DNA of 64,000 bases from Achromobacter spanius (GTDB taxonomy: Bacteria; Pseudomonadota; Gammaproteobacteria; Burkholderiales; Burkholderiaceae_B), in NCBI RefSeq assembly GCF_002812705.1, contig NZ_CP025030.1, positions 3,906,001-3,970,000 of the forward strand, given 5' to 3'. The translations under genes and the position numbers were made by a program. A model generated the notes under the pieces. The model saw only the letters and a list, made by a program, of their open reading frames with translations. It searched no databases and had not been told where the DNA came from. Shown in pieces: positions 9,107 to 17,404 of this stretch (its first letter is position 1; each line of letters begins with the position of its first letter).

Positions 9107-10432
9107 ATGAGGGGAAAACCTGCGACGGGGCACCAGCCGGTGCGCGCGTCTACCGCCGCCTTTGTCGGCACCATGATCGAGTGGTACGACTTCTACATTT
9201 ACGCCACCGCGGCCGCGCTGGTGTTCGGCAAGTTGTTCTTCCCGTCGGCCACGGGTTTTTACGGAACGCTTGCCGCCTTCGGCACGTTCGCGGTGGGCTT
9301 TTTCGCGCGGCCCTTGGGCGGCGCCATCTTCGGCCACATCGGCGACAAGATCGGCCGCAAGAAATCGCTGGTGATCACCTTGGTGATGATGGGCACGGTA
9401 ACCGTGCTGATCGGCCTGTTGCCCACCCACGCTTCCATTGGCGTGTGGGCGCCCGTGCTGCTGATCCTGCTGCGCATCGTGCAAGGCATCGCGGTGGGTG
9501 GCGAATGGGGCGGCGCGGTGCTGATGGCGGGCGAACACTCGCCGGACAAAAGCAAGAGAACGTTCTTCGCGTCCTTCGCGCAACTGGGCAGTCCGGCGGG
9601 CCTGATTCTGTCGATGCTGATGTTCAAGCTGGTGACCGGTCTGGACGACGAGGCCTTTCTGAGCTGGGGCTGGCGCGTGCCGTTCCTGTTTTCGGCCGTG
9701 TTGCTGGTAGTGGGTTTCGTGATCCGCCTGAGCGTCAACGAATCGCCCGATTTCATCGCTGAAAAAGCGGCCCGTTTGCAGCGCGCCAAGCCCGCCCAGG
9801 CGCCGCTTGCCCAAGTGCTGCGCGGCGCGCCGGGCTTGCTGGCGCTGGCGGTCGGCGCCAACGTGCTGGGCATTGCCGGCTTCTATTTCACCAATACCTT
9901 CATGATTGCCTACACCACGCAGTACGTGGGCTTGAACCGGGCGGTGATCCTGGACTGCCTGCTGCTGGTGTCCATCATGCAGTTCCTGATTACGCCGCTG
10001 TCGGCCTACATCGCCAGCCGCGTGGGCAACCTGCGCTTTCTGGGCGCCATGGCCTTCGTGTCGATCTTCACGCCGTACGCCATGTTCAACCTGGTCGACC
10101 AGGGCTCGCTTACCAGTATTACGCTGGGGGTCGGCGTGGCGGTACTCTTCATGGGCGCCTACTACGCGGTCATCGCGGGCTATGTCAGCGATAGCTTCCC
10201 GACGGGCATCCGCTACACCGGCATCTCGATGGCCTACCAGTTGTCAGGCGCCATCTTCGGCGGCCTGACGCCCTTGCTGGGCACGGTGCTGGCCGAGAAT
10301 TTCAAGGGGCAGTGGTGGCCGTTGGCGCTGCTGTTCTCGGCGATTTCGTTGCTTTCCCTGGTTTCTGTTTTGCTGCTGGGCAATGTCGGCCAGCGCACCG
10401 AGCAACTTCACCTGAAGGATCAGCAAGCATGA
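9107..10432 (+). CDS. MFS transporter, metabolite:H+ symporter (MHS) family
   Basis: A 441-residue, twelve-helix major facilitator protein. The MHS signature is plain: the N-terminal FVGTMIEWYDFYIYATAAAL, the loop 2-3 motif GHIGDKIGRKK, and RIVQGIAVGGEWGGAVLMAGEHSP in helices 4-5. Relatives import organic acids and zwitterions such as shikimate, alpha-ketoglutarate or proline/betaine with protons; the substrate here cannot be read from sequence. Its TGA overlaps the ATG of the next gene (ATGA at 10429-10432), so it is probably translated together with the amidohydrolase. That pairing suggests an acetylated amine or a related compound as cargo (inference). A purine-rich AGAGAGACAAGC precedes the ATG. 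Confidence 0.88.
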   Translation: MRGKPATGHQPVRASTAAFVGTMIEWYDFYIYATAAALVFGKLFFPSATGFYGTLAAFGTFAVGFFARPLGGAIFGHIGDKIGRKKSLVITLVMMGTVTVLIGLLPTHASIGVWAPVLLILLRIVQGIAVGGEWGGAVLMAGEHSPDKSKRTFFASFAQLGSPAGLILSMLMFKLVTGLDDEAFLSWGWRVPFLFSAVLLVVGFVIRLSVNESPDFIAEKAARLQRAKPAQAPLAQVLRGAPGLLALAVGANVLGIAGFYFTNTFMIAYTTQYVGLNRAVILDCLLLVSIMQFLITPLSAYIASRVGNLRFLGAMAFVSIFTPYAMFNLVDQGSLTSITLGVGVAVLFMGAYYAVIAGYVSDSFPTGIRYTGISMAYQLSGAIFGGLTPLLGTVLAENFKGQWWPLALLFSAISLLSLVSVLLLGNVGQRTEQLHLKDQQA

Positions 10433-11448
10433 AGGCTTTTTTTCACGACGAGCAGAAGCTGCATCATCCGCAGACCTATTTTTCACGCGGCAAGATGCGC
10501 ACCCCGCAGGAAGTGCCGGCGCGTCTGGACGGGCTGGTGCAGGCGGCCCGCAAGCTGGGCTTTGACGTGCAGGCGCCTGAAGACCAGGGCGCGGGCGCTA
10601 TTTCTGCCGTGCACAGCCTGGATTACCTGCGCTTTCTGCAAAGCGCCCATGAAGACTGGATGAAGCTGCCGGGCGATTGGGGCGGCGAAGTGGTGTCGAA
10701 CGTCTTCGTGCGTGAACCCAACGCCTTGCGCGGCGTGCTGGCCAAGGCGGGGCGTTATCTGGCCGATGGCAGTTGCCCGGTCGGGCCGCAAACCTGGCAG
10801 TCGGCCTATTGGTCGGCGCAGTGCGCGGTGTCGGGCGCCGACGCCTTGCTGGCCGGCGACCAACACGCCTACGCCATTTGCCGTCCGCCCGGCCACCACG
10901 CCCGGCGCGACGCGGCCGGCGGGTTCTGTTACCTGAACAACGCCGCTATCGCCGCGCAGCGGCTCACGTCCCAGTTTCCGCGCGTGGCCATCCTGGACAC
11001 CGACATGCATCATGGCCAGGGCATCCAGGAAATTTTCTACGAACGCAGCGACGTGCTGTACGTCTCGATCCACGGCGACCCTGAAAACTTCTACCCGGTG
11101 GTTGCCGGGTTCGAAGACGAGCGCGGCGCGGGCGAGGGCTACGGCTACAACATCAACCTGCCGATGCCGCACGGCTCGCCGGAATCCGTGTTCTTTGACC
11201 GCTTGGCGCAAGCGCGCCGCGCCATTGAACTGTTCCAGCCCGATGCCCTGGTGCTGTCCTTGGGATTCGATATTTTCGAGAAGGACCCGCAAGCCATGGT
11301 CAGCGTGACCGAAGACGGCTTCGAACGGCTGGGCCGCGAGGTGGGCGGCCTGCGCCTGCCGACGCTGATCGTTCAGGAAGGCGGCTACTATATCGACGGA
11401 TTGGAATCCAATGCGTCGCGCTTCTTCGCGGGGCTGACCGGCGTTTGA
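10429..11448 (+). CDS. Histone-deacetylase-family amidohydrolase, acetylpolyamine amidohydrolase-like
   Basis: 339 residues, about the length of the Mycoplana ramosa acetylpolyamine amidohydrolase, and similar to it in many stretches. Zinc-site and catalytic motifs are present: CRPPGHHARRDAAGGFCYLNN with the paired histidines, AILDTDMHHGQG with zinc-binding Asp and His, LSLGFDIFEKDP, and a late EGGYY with the catalytic Tyr. Such enzymes release acetate from acetylated polyamines or other N-acetyl amines in the cytoplasm. The ATG chosen overlaps the transporter stop; the frame is open farther upstream, but that part lies inside the transporter gene. A strong terminator follows. Confidence 0.85.
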   Translation: MKAFFHDEQKLHHPQTYFSRGKMRTPQEVPARLDGLVQAARKLGFDVQAPEDQGAGAISAVHSLDYLRFLQSAHEDWMKLPGDWGGEVVSNVFVREPNALRGVLAKAGRYLADGSCPVGPQTWQSAYWSAQCAVSGADALLAGDQHAYAICRPPGHHARRDAAGGFCYLNNAAIAAQRLTSQFPRVAILDTDMHHGQGIQEIFYERSDVLYVSIHGDPENFYPVVAGFEDERGAGEGYGYNINLPMPHGSPESVFFDRLAQARRAIELFQPDALVLSLGFDIFEKDPQAMVSVTEDGFERLGREVGGLRLPTLIVQEGGYYIDGLESNASRFFAGLTGV

Positions 11449-11461
11449 AGCGTCGGGCATC

Positions 11462-11497
11462 GGCCGGGCCGGCGTGGATTCCACCCGGCCTTTTTTT
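11462..11497 (+). terminator. Rho-independent terminator
   Basis: GGCCGGG (11462-11468) pairs with CCCGGCC (11484-11490), with a smaller TGG/CCA inner pairing, followed by seven T residues (11491-11497). It ends the transporter-amidohydrolase pair. Confidence 0.85.
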
Positions 11498-11516
11498 CGA
11501 CCCCGTCCGCCACGCC

Positions 11517-12488
11517 ATGCCCGAAACGCCTGTCCGCACTCCGCCGTCGCTGCCGCTTGCCCCCGAACGCATGGACTGGAACCTGCTGCGCACGTTCATG
11601 TTCGTCGTGCAAGAGCGCGGCGTGGGCCGCGCGGCGCAGGCGCTGCACCTGAGCCAGCCGGCGGTCAGCCAGGCGCTGAAACGTCTTGAAGACGCAGTGG
11701 GCGGCCTGCTGCTGCACCGGCGCAACGGCGAATTCCGCCTGACGGGCCTGGGCGACGAAATCTACGCCATCGCCCGCGACATGTACGGCACGATGGCGCG
11801 CATTGAAAACGCCGCCACCCAGGACCGGGCCGAAATTGCCGGCACCTTGCGGCTGCTGGTGATGAGCAAGGTGCAAAGCCCGGCCTACGACGACTTTCTG
11901 GCGCAATTTCATCGGCGCTATCCCAAGATTGAATTCCACGTTGACGTGCTGCCCAGCGCCGCCATTCTGGACGCGCTGGCCAAGCGCGTGCCCGCCTTGG
12001 GCATCTGCCTGTGCCGCAAGCCGGTCGACGCGCTGGAGCGCCGGCTGTTCCTGCGGCACCACTACGCCGTGGTCTGCGGCCGCCATCACCCGCTGTTTTC
12101 AAAGCCGCGCGTCAGCCTTGAAGACCTGATGGACCAGAACTTTGTATGCTTCGCCAGCGACCAGATTGGCGATACGCTGTCGCCCTTGACGATCTTTCGC
12201 GATCAGCAGGGGTTTACGGGACGCATCGTGGGCACGTCGCCGAACATCGAAGAGATACGCCGCATGGTGGTGGCGGGCATCGGCCTGAGCTTTCTGCCGG
12301 AGCACCTGATCCGCCAGGACGTGATGGGCGGCGACCTGCGCCGGCTGCCGCCCGCCGAGTCGGTGGCCGAGATCGATGTGTTCCTGACCTGGCACAAACA
12401 GCGCAAGCTGACGGCGGTGGAAGTGGCCTATCTAAGCGCGTTTGATCGTTTCCTGAACCGCACGCCGCTGGATTCGCGCGCGGGTTGA
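11517..12488 (+). CDS. LysR-family transcriptional regulator
   Basis: A LysR protein of 323 residues from ATG 11517, or 305 from ATG 11571 (MDWNLLRTF). The winged helix (GVGRAAQALHLSQPAVSQALKRLE) and the effector domain are complete. The frame is open back to 11445, but that would run through the terminator, so one of the two later ATGs is real. Neither has a clear ribosome binding site; 11571 fits the usual short N-terminus and leaves room for a promoter. It lies head-to-tail with the transporter/amidohydrolase genes and probably controls them, or the following metY. Confidence 0.85.
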   Translation: MPETPVRTPPSLPLAPERMDWNLLRTFMFVVQERGVGRAAQALHLSQPAVSQALKRLEDAVGGLLLHRRNGEFRLTGLGDEIYAIARDMYGTMARIENAATQDRAEIAGTLRLLVMSKVQSPAYDDFLAQFHRRYPKIEFHVDVLPSAAILDALAKRVPALGICLCRKPVDALERRLFLRHHYAVVCGRHHPLFSKPRVSLEDLMDQNFVCFASDQIGDTLSPLTIFRDQQGFTGRIVGTSPNIEEIRRMVVAGIGLSFLPEHLIRQDVMGGDLRRLPPAESVAEIDVFLTWHKQRKLTAVEVAYLSAFDRFLNRTPLDSRAG

Positions 12489-12563
12489 AGCCTTGAATTC
12501 AAAAACAGGCGGGGCAGGTGATCCACACCAACCCCGCCATCACGACACTTTCTGGAGAGACAA

Positions 12564-13859
12564 ATGACTGAACCGAAGAAGCCCAATTGGCGTTTGGAAA
12601 CCGTGGCCGTGCATGGCGGCTACCGCCCGGATCCGACGACGCGCGCCGTGGCCGTGCCCATCTACCAGACCGTGGCCTACGCTTTCGACGACACGCAGCA
12701 TGGCGCTGATCTGTTTGACCTGAAGGTGCCGGGCAACATCTATACCCGCATCATGAACCCCACGACCGACGTGCTGGAGCAGCGCGTGGCGGCCCTGGAA
12801 GGCGGCATCGCGGCGCTGGCGCTGGCCTCGGGCCAGTCGGCCGTCACCTACGCCATCATGACCATCGCCGAAGCGGGCGACAACATCGTGTCGTCCAGCA
12901 CGCTGTACGGCGGCACCTACAACCTGTTTGCGCACACGCTGCCGCAATACGGCATCACCACGCGCTTTGCCAACCCCAGCGACCTGGCCGCCTTTGAAGC
13001 GCAGATCGATGAGCGCACCAAGGCCATCTTCGCGGAATCGGTCGGCAACCCGCTGGGCAACATCACCGACATCGCCGCGCTGGCTGAACTGGCGCACCGC
13101 CACGGCCTGCCGCTGATCGTGGACAACACCGTGCCGTCGCCGTACCTGCTGCGCCCCATCGAACATGGCGCGGACATCGTGGTGCAGTCGCTGACCAAGT
13201 ACCTGGGTGGCCACGGCACCAGCCTGGGCGGCGCCATCATTGATTCGGGCAAGTTCCCGTGGGCCGAGCACAAGGCCCGCTTCAAGCGCCTGAACGAACC
13301 GGACATCAGCTACCACGGCGTGGTCTACACCGAGGCCTTCGGCGCGGCCGCCTACATTGGCCGCGCGCGCGTCGTGCCGCTGCGCAACACGGGTGCTGCG
13401 ATTTCACCGTTCAACTCGTTCCAGATTCTGCAAGGCATCGAAACGCTGGCGCTGCGCGTGGACCGTATCGTTGAAAACGCCGTGAAGGTCGCGAACTTCC
13501 TGCGGGAACACCCGAAGGTGGAATGGGTCAACTACGCCGGCCTGCCGGACCACCCCGACCACGCCCTGGCGCAGAAGTACCTGGGCGGCAAGGTGCCGGG
13601 CTTGTTCACGTTTGGCGTGAAGGGCGGCCGCGATGCCGGCGCGCGCTTCCAGGATGCGCTGCAACTGTTCACGCGCCTGGTCAACATTGGGGATTCGAAG
13701 TCGCTGGCCACGCATCCGGCGTCCACCACGCACCGCCAACTGAACCCGGAAGAGCTGCAAAAGGCCGGCGTGCGCGAAGAGACCGTGCGCTTGTCGATCG
13801 GCATTGAGCACATTGATGACCTGATCGCCGACCTGGAGCAGGCGCTGGCGCAAGTCTGA
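12564..13859 (+). CDS. metY: O-acetylhomoserine aminocarboxypropyltransferase (O-acetylhomoserine sulfhydrylase)
   Basis: 431 residues, the usual length of MetY. It is a PLP enzyme of the Cys/Met metabolism family that makes homocysteine from O-acetylhomoserine and sulfide. Visible motifs are the N-terminal ETVAVHGGYRPDPTTRAVAVPIYQT, IYTRIMNPTTDVLEQRVAALEGG, the PLP phosphate-binding ALASGQSA, the Asp partner in LIVDNTVPSPYLLRP and the Schiff-base lysine K212 in QSLTKYLGGHG. GGAGAGACAA precedes ATG 12564. It appears to be a single gene; only six bases separate it from a convergent gene. Confidence 0.92.
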   Translation: MTEPKKPNWRLETVAVHGGYRPDPTTRAVAVPIYQTVAYAFDDTQHGADLFDLKVPGNIYTRIMNPTTDVLEQRVAALEGGIAALALASGQSAVTYAIMTIAEAGDNIVSSSTLYGGTYNLFAHTLPQYGITTRFANPSDLAAFEAQIDERTKAIFAESVGNPLGNITDIAALAELAHRHGLPLIVDNTVPSPYLLRPIEHGADIVVQSLTKYLGGHGTSLGGAIIDSGKFPWAEHKARFKRLNEPDISYHGVVYTEAFGAAAYIGRARVVPLRNTGAAISPFNSFQILQGIETLALRVDRIVENAVKVANFLREHPKVEWVNYAGLPDHPDHALAQKYLGGKVPGLFTFGVKGGRDAGARFQDALQLFTRLVNIGDSKSLATHPASTTHRQLNPEELQKAGVREETVRLSIGIEHIDDLIADLEQALAQV

Positions 13860-13865
13860 TCGGGC

Positions 13866-14324
13866 TTATTTTCTGGCGTTCTTACCCGGCGTGGGGCAGA
13901 CCACGGCGCGCAGCTTGCGCTGAACGGGGTCCCGCGCGACGGGGGCATTGTGGATGCCCGCCACCGGAATGGATTCCACCAAGGCGCCGGTGGCGTCGTT
14001 GCCGGCGTAGTGCCGGGTTTCGGTGACCGTATAGGTGTCGGCGCTGCAGTTCAAGGTGATGGGTTGCGCGACCGATCCATAGCTTTGGCCCGTGGTTTCA
14101 GACACCCGGTGCTGCGCATAAAACCATGCGACCGTCACGGTCATGACCATGGGCTTTTCGGACACGCGCGCAATTGACGCGCTGTCATAGAACACGCCGG
14201 GCATGGATTGGGGGTCTAGCGGTGTCCACAAGACATCGGGCGGAGCCGCCTGCACCGACGGTACGCAGGCGGCGGCACCCAGCAGAGCCAGGGCGATGGT
14301 AAGCAGTGCGTGCCTTGCGATCAT
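13866..14324 (-). CDS. Small exported protein, possibly surface-adhesin E-like
   Basis: 152 residues with a signal peptide (LLTIALALLGAAACVPSVQAA). The cysteine in AAACVPS is not a good lipobox, so the protein is probably periplasmic. The mature part is strand-rich: VLWTPLD, VFYDSASIARV, MVMTVTVAWFYAQ, a mid Cys in ITLNCSADTYTV and a late Cys in LRAVVCPTPG. The Trp start, Tyr-Asp-x-x-S-I and paired Cys resemble the small secreted adhesin-E-like family, but this assignment is weak. It converges on metY and is divergent from the beta-propeller gene at 14471. Confidence 0.6.
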   Translation of the reverse strand: MIARHALLTIALALLGAAACVPSVQAAPPDVLWTPLDPQSMPGVFYDSASIARVSEKPMVMTVTVAWFYAQHRVSETTGQSYGSVAQPITLNCSADTYTVTETRHYAGNDATGALVESIPVAGIHNAPVARDPVQRKLRAVVCPTPGKNARK

Positions 14325-14426
14325 GTCGGGGTTCCGTGGGTGGCCGGTGCAGCGTAAGAGTATGTCACGCCAGTATAGAGAACGTCGGCCAACACGCTAT
14401 AGTTTCGCCCATTCCCTTTAAAAGAT

Positions 14427-14444
14427 ACCCGCCAAACGGCGGGT
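14427..14444 (+). other. Hairpin in the leader of the Asp-box gene
   Basis: ACCCGCC-AAAC-GGCGGGT is a perfect 7-bp stem with a tetraloop, 27 bp before ATG 14471 and just after a TTTAAAAG stretch. It may shape the 5' leader. No known riboswitch is recognised. Confidence 0.4.
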
Positions 14445-14470
14445 GCGCGTGCATCAAAAGCCCTTCCTCC

Positions 14471-15793
14471 ATGAACCTTAGACTGCTGGCCAGCGGTGTT
14501 GCGATTGCCGTCGCGGGGGTGATCGGGTATGGCATCTACCAACTGGTTCCGCTGGGCCAGCCGCTGGCGCGCAGCGAAATCATCGGCGAACTCAATGGCC
14601 CGGCGCTGGCCTCGTCGTCCCGGGTGGTGCTGCAACGCTACGGCGAACGGCAGTTGCTGATTGGGCAGCGCCTGGTGTCCGCCCAGGACATGGCGGCGCT
14701 GGACACGGCGCCCGTGCTGGACGCGCTGGTGCCAGCCTTGAGCACGCGCCAGCCCAACCCCTGGCTGGTGGCCGACACGCGCAACCTGATTTACGGCGGC
14801 CACGGCACGGGCGCGTTTACCTTGCTGGGTTCGATCAGCGGGGATGCGGGCGTCAGCCTGATCGGGTCGCCGCAAGGGCGAGAGCTGTACCTGGTGACCG
14901 CCGCTGAACGCCGCGCCGACCCGGACGAGGTGCCCGCCACCTGGGAAATTTTGCAGTCCAACGACCTGGGCAAGACCTGGACGCTGGCGCCGGACGTGGT
15001 GCTGGGCCCGCCGCTGCGGCATACGGTGTTTCTGACGTCGGACCGCGTCATTGCCCTGGAACGGCATGACGGGCGCCAACGCCTGATGATCAGCCAGGAC
15101 GGCGCGCGCCATTGGTCAGCCACTTTGCTGGATGAGCAGGTCTGGCCGGACGCGGCGGCGTTTGAACGCGGGTTTCGCGAACGCCTGGCCAAGGCCGGCG
15201 GCGCGGGCGCGGAAGACCAGCTGGCCTATGACTGGTCGCTGTATCCGCTGGACGAGCACCGCGCCGTGGGGTGGAGCTGGCGCACGCGGATCAGCCTGGA
15301 TGCCTCGGCCGGGAACCAGGTTCTGGAAACGCGGCGCTTTGAAGTCGAGCTGCAAAGTGGGGCATCGCCCGCGTTCCGCATCACGCAAGACGTGCCAGCG
15401 GTGCCGGCGCAGGCGGCCGAGGCCAGCGTCACGCGCGACCAGGCGGTGTTCGAGATCTGGGGCGATGCCATCTACGAACTGGACAAGGCCGAGCAAACCT
15501 GGCAGCGGCGCGCGGCCTCGCCGACGGTGCAGGGCAAGCCTAGCTGGATCGACGATGCCTGGTTCGGGCCGAATGCGTGGGTCATCAAGACCTACGCCGA
15601 CCATCTGTTTTCGTTCAACGAATACACCAAGACCTATTTCTACACGCGCGACCAGGGCAAGACGTGGCGCCCGTTCCAGATACCGCAGGACGTGGAGATC
15701 GGCCTGCTGGGCCTGGACGCCACGGGCGACGCGCTGCTGTCGCTGGCCGAGCGCGACGGCAAGACGGTGATTCGGCGGTACCCGCTGGATTGA
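14471..15793 (+). CDS. Exported or membrane-anchored Asp-box (BNR) beta-propeller protein
   Basis: 440 residues from ATG 14471. The frame is open to 14306, but only this ATG places the hydrophobic segment (LASGVAIAVAGVIGYGIYQLV) at the N-terminus as a signal anchor. Asp-box motifs (S/T-x-D-x-G-x-T-W type) are visible as SNDLGKTW near residue 162, SQDGARHW in the middle and TRDQGKTW near 391, which indicates a sialidase-like propeller fold on the outside. The sialidase arginine triad and FRIP motif were not seen, so no enzymatic role is claimed. It stands alone between divergent and convergent neighbours. Confidence 0.7.
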   Translation: MNLRLLASGVAIAVAGVIGYGIYQLVPLGQPLARSEIIGELNGPALASSSRVVLQRYGERQLLIGQRLVSAQDMAALDTAPVLDALVPALSTRQPNPWLVADTRNLIYGGHGTGAFTLLGSISGDAGVSLIGSPQGRELYLVTAAERRADPDEVPATWEILQSNDLGKTWTLAPDVVLGPPLRHTVFLTSDRVIALERHDGRQRLMISQDGARHWSATLLDEQVWPDAAAFERGFRERLAKAGGAGAEDQLAYDWSLYPLDEHRAVGWSWRTRISLDASAGNQVLETRRFEVELQSGASPAFRITQDVPAVPAQAAEASVTRDQAVFEIWGDAIYELDKAEQTWQRRAASPTVQGKPSWIDDAWFGPNAWVIKTYADHLFSFNEYTKTYFYTRDQGKTWRPFQIPQDVEIGLLGLDATGDALLSLAERDGKTVIRRYPLD

Positions 15794-15870
15794 AGCGCGA
15801 CCAGGAAGCGCCGACAGGTGGCGCCAACAGAAAGCGCCAACGGGAAGCGCCATACGGGTAGCGCCAGCGG
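15793..15870. repeat. 13-bp degenerate tandem repeat (AAGCGCC...)
   Basis: Six consecutive units begin at the last base of the preceding stop codon: AAGCGCGACCAGG, AAGCGCCGACAGG, TGGCGCCAACAGA, AAGCGCCAACGGG, a 14-base AAGCGCCATACGGG and TAGCGCCAGCGG. GCGC recurs at 15795, 15808, 15821, 15834, 15847 and 15861. It fills most of the gap between two convergent genes. Confidence 0.75.
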
Positions 15871-15890
15871 ATGCCGCCGTGTTGCCCGCG

Positions 15891-16310
15891 TCAGACCACC
15901 AGCACCGGGCAGGGCGCGTGCGCGATGATCCGGCTGCTGACGGACCCCATCAACGCATTCATCAGCGGGCTGCGGTGATGGGAACCCAGCACGATGGCGG
16001 TGGCCTTGACCCGAGTCGCGTAGTCGACGATTTTTCCGGGCGTGAAGCCGGTCATCTCGTGGCATTCGAAGTTCACGTTGCCGTGGCGCAGGATGTCCGC
16101 CACCGAGCGCATCGCCTTGTCGCTTTCTTCGTGGTGCCAGGCATCGACTTCGTCCTTGCCGATGAATGACACGACATCCCCCCGAACCTCGGGCTCGCAA
16201 TGCACCACATGCACGATGAAATCGCGGTTCAGCAATGGGGTGGCGACCAGGTAGCGGGCCGCCTCATCGCTATACGTCGATCCGTCGGTGGCAAGAATGA
16301 TCGTGTTCAT
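15891..16310 (-). CDS. Universal stress protein, UspA family
   Basis: A single Usp domain of 139 residues: MNTIILATDGSTYSDEAARY at the N-terminus, a middle IVDYATRVKATAIVLGSHHRS, and an ATP-loop-like G-x-x-S-x-x-I (GSVSSRIIAHAPCPVLVV) at the C-terminus. The Gly of the usual G-S/T-V-S loop is kept, so it may bind ATP. The ATG overlaps the stop of the upstream TerC-like gene (ATGA, 16307-16310), a sign of translational coupling. A Usp serving a membrane protein of the Alx/TerC type would be a stress-linked partner, which is inference. Confidence 0.9.
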   Translation of the reverse strand: MNTIILATDGSTYSDEAARYLVATPLLNRDFIVHVVHCEPEVRGDVVSFIGKDEVDAWHHEESDKAMRSVADILRHGNVNFECHEMTGFTPGKIVDYATRVKATAIVLGSHHRSPLMNALMGSVSSRIIAHAPCPVLVV

Positions 16311-17314
16311 GGCTGCTCTCCGGTTTGGGGCTTCTTCACTTCGTTGCGGTTGGCAGTGCCTTTCCGCTTTGGCCGGGCCAGGCTGGCGCCAATCGAGGCC
16401 GCCAGAACCAGCCCGATAATGCCTAGCGACCAATGCACCGGCACGTGCATCCACTGTGCCGCCAGCATCTTGGCGCCGATAATCATCAGTACCACAGCCA
16501 AGCCGTACTTCAGGTAATGAAAGCGGTCCACCATGTCGGCCAGCAGGAAGTAGAGCGCCCGCAAGCCCATGATGGCGAAGATATTGGACGTGAAAACGAT
16601 GTAGGGGTCGGTGGTGATCGCGAAGATGGCGGGAATGCTGTCCACCGCGAAGACCACGTCCGTCGCTTCGATCATCAGCAGCACCACGAACATTGGGGTC
16701 GCGTAGCGCAGCCCGTCGATTCGCACGAAGAAGGCCTGGCCGTGATAGTCCTTGGTGATCCGCATGGTGGCCCGCATGAACCGCACCAAGGGGTTCTGGG
16801 CGATGTCGGGCTGACGGCCGGCCACGGCCAGCATCCTGGCGCCGCTCAGCACCAGGAAGGCGCCCAGCACATAGAACATCCACACGAACTGGGTCAGCAG
16901 CCACACACCCGCAAGTATCATCCCGATGCGCATGAAGATGGCGCCCAGCACGCCGTACAGCAACACCCGCCGCTGTAATTCGGCGGGCACGGCGAAGTAG
17001 GTGAAGATCAGGGAAAACACGAACATGTTGTCCGCGGACAGGGACAGTTCGATGAGATAGCCGGTGAAGAATTCCAGCGTTTTTTGATTGGCCACCGCGC
17101 GGCTCATGCTGGCGTCCAGAAACCACCACATCAGCAGGCCGAACAGCGTCGCCAACGACGACCAGGCCAGCACCCAGCACAGCGCTTCCCGAGACGACAC
17201 GCGGTGCGCCTGGCGGCCGCCCAGCGCATACAGATCAAGCGCCAGCACGGCCACCACGAAAACGATGAACCCCACCCACATCGGCAGGGTGGCAAACGTT
17301 TCTACCTGGCTCAT
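16307..17314 (-). CDS. TerC/Alx-family integral membrane protein
   Basis: 335 residues with about nine hydrophobic segments. The family signatures are ELSLSADNMFVFSLIF near residues 78-93 and IEATDVVFAVDSIPAIFAIT in the second half; their acidic residues form the presumed metal path. E. coli Alx exports Mn(II). The real start is ATG 17314: GGAGG lies 6 nt upstream on the minus strand, whereas the longer frame would begin at a TTG. Only ~90 bp separate it from the divergent regulator, too little for the Mn riboswitch that precedes many alx genes. It is coupled to the Usp gene. Confidence 0.9.
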   Translation of the reverse strand: MSQVETFATLPMWVGFIVFVVAVLALDLYALGGRQAHRVSSREALCWVLAWSSLATLFGLLMWWFLDASMSRAVANQKTLEFFTGYLIELSLSADNMFVFSLIFTYFAVPAELQRRVLLYGVLGAIFMRIGMILAGVWLLTQFVWMFYVLGAFLVLSGARMLAVAGRQPDIAQNPLVRFMRATMRITKDYHGQAFFVRIDGLRYATPMFVVLLMIEATDVVFAVDSIPAIFAITTDPYIVFTSNIFAIMGLRALYFLLADMVDRFHYLKYGLAVVLMIIGAKMLAAQWMHVPVHWSLGIIGLVLAASIGASLARPKRKGTANRNEVKKPQTGEQP

Positions 17315-17404
17315 ACGTCGCCTCCACAAATACGAGGCCAGTCTAGAGCGGCTCTATTCTTCGGACAATTCGCATAACATGAACCCATAGTCAGATTTTT
17401 TGGA

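Noticed and set aside
17315..17404. yybP-ykoY Mn riboswitch before the TerC/Alx-like gene
   Set aside because: Only about 90 bases separate the divergent genes, and no matching stem pattern was seen.
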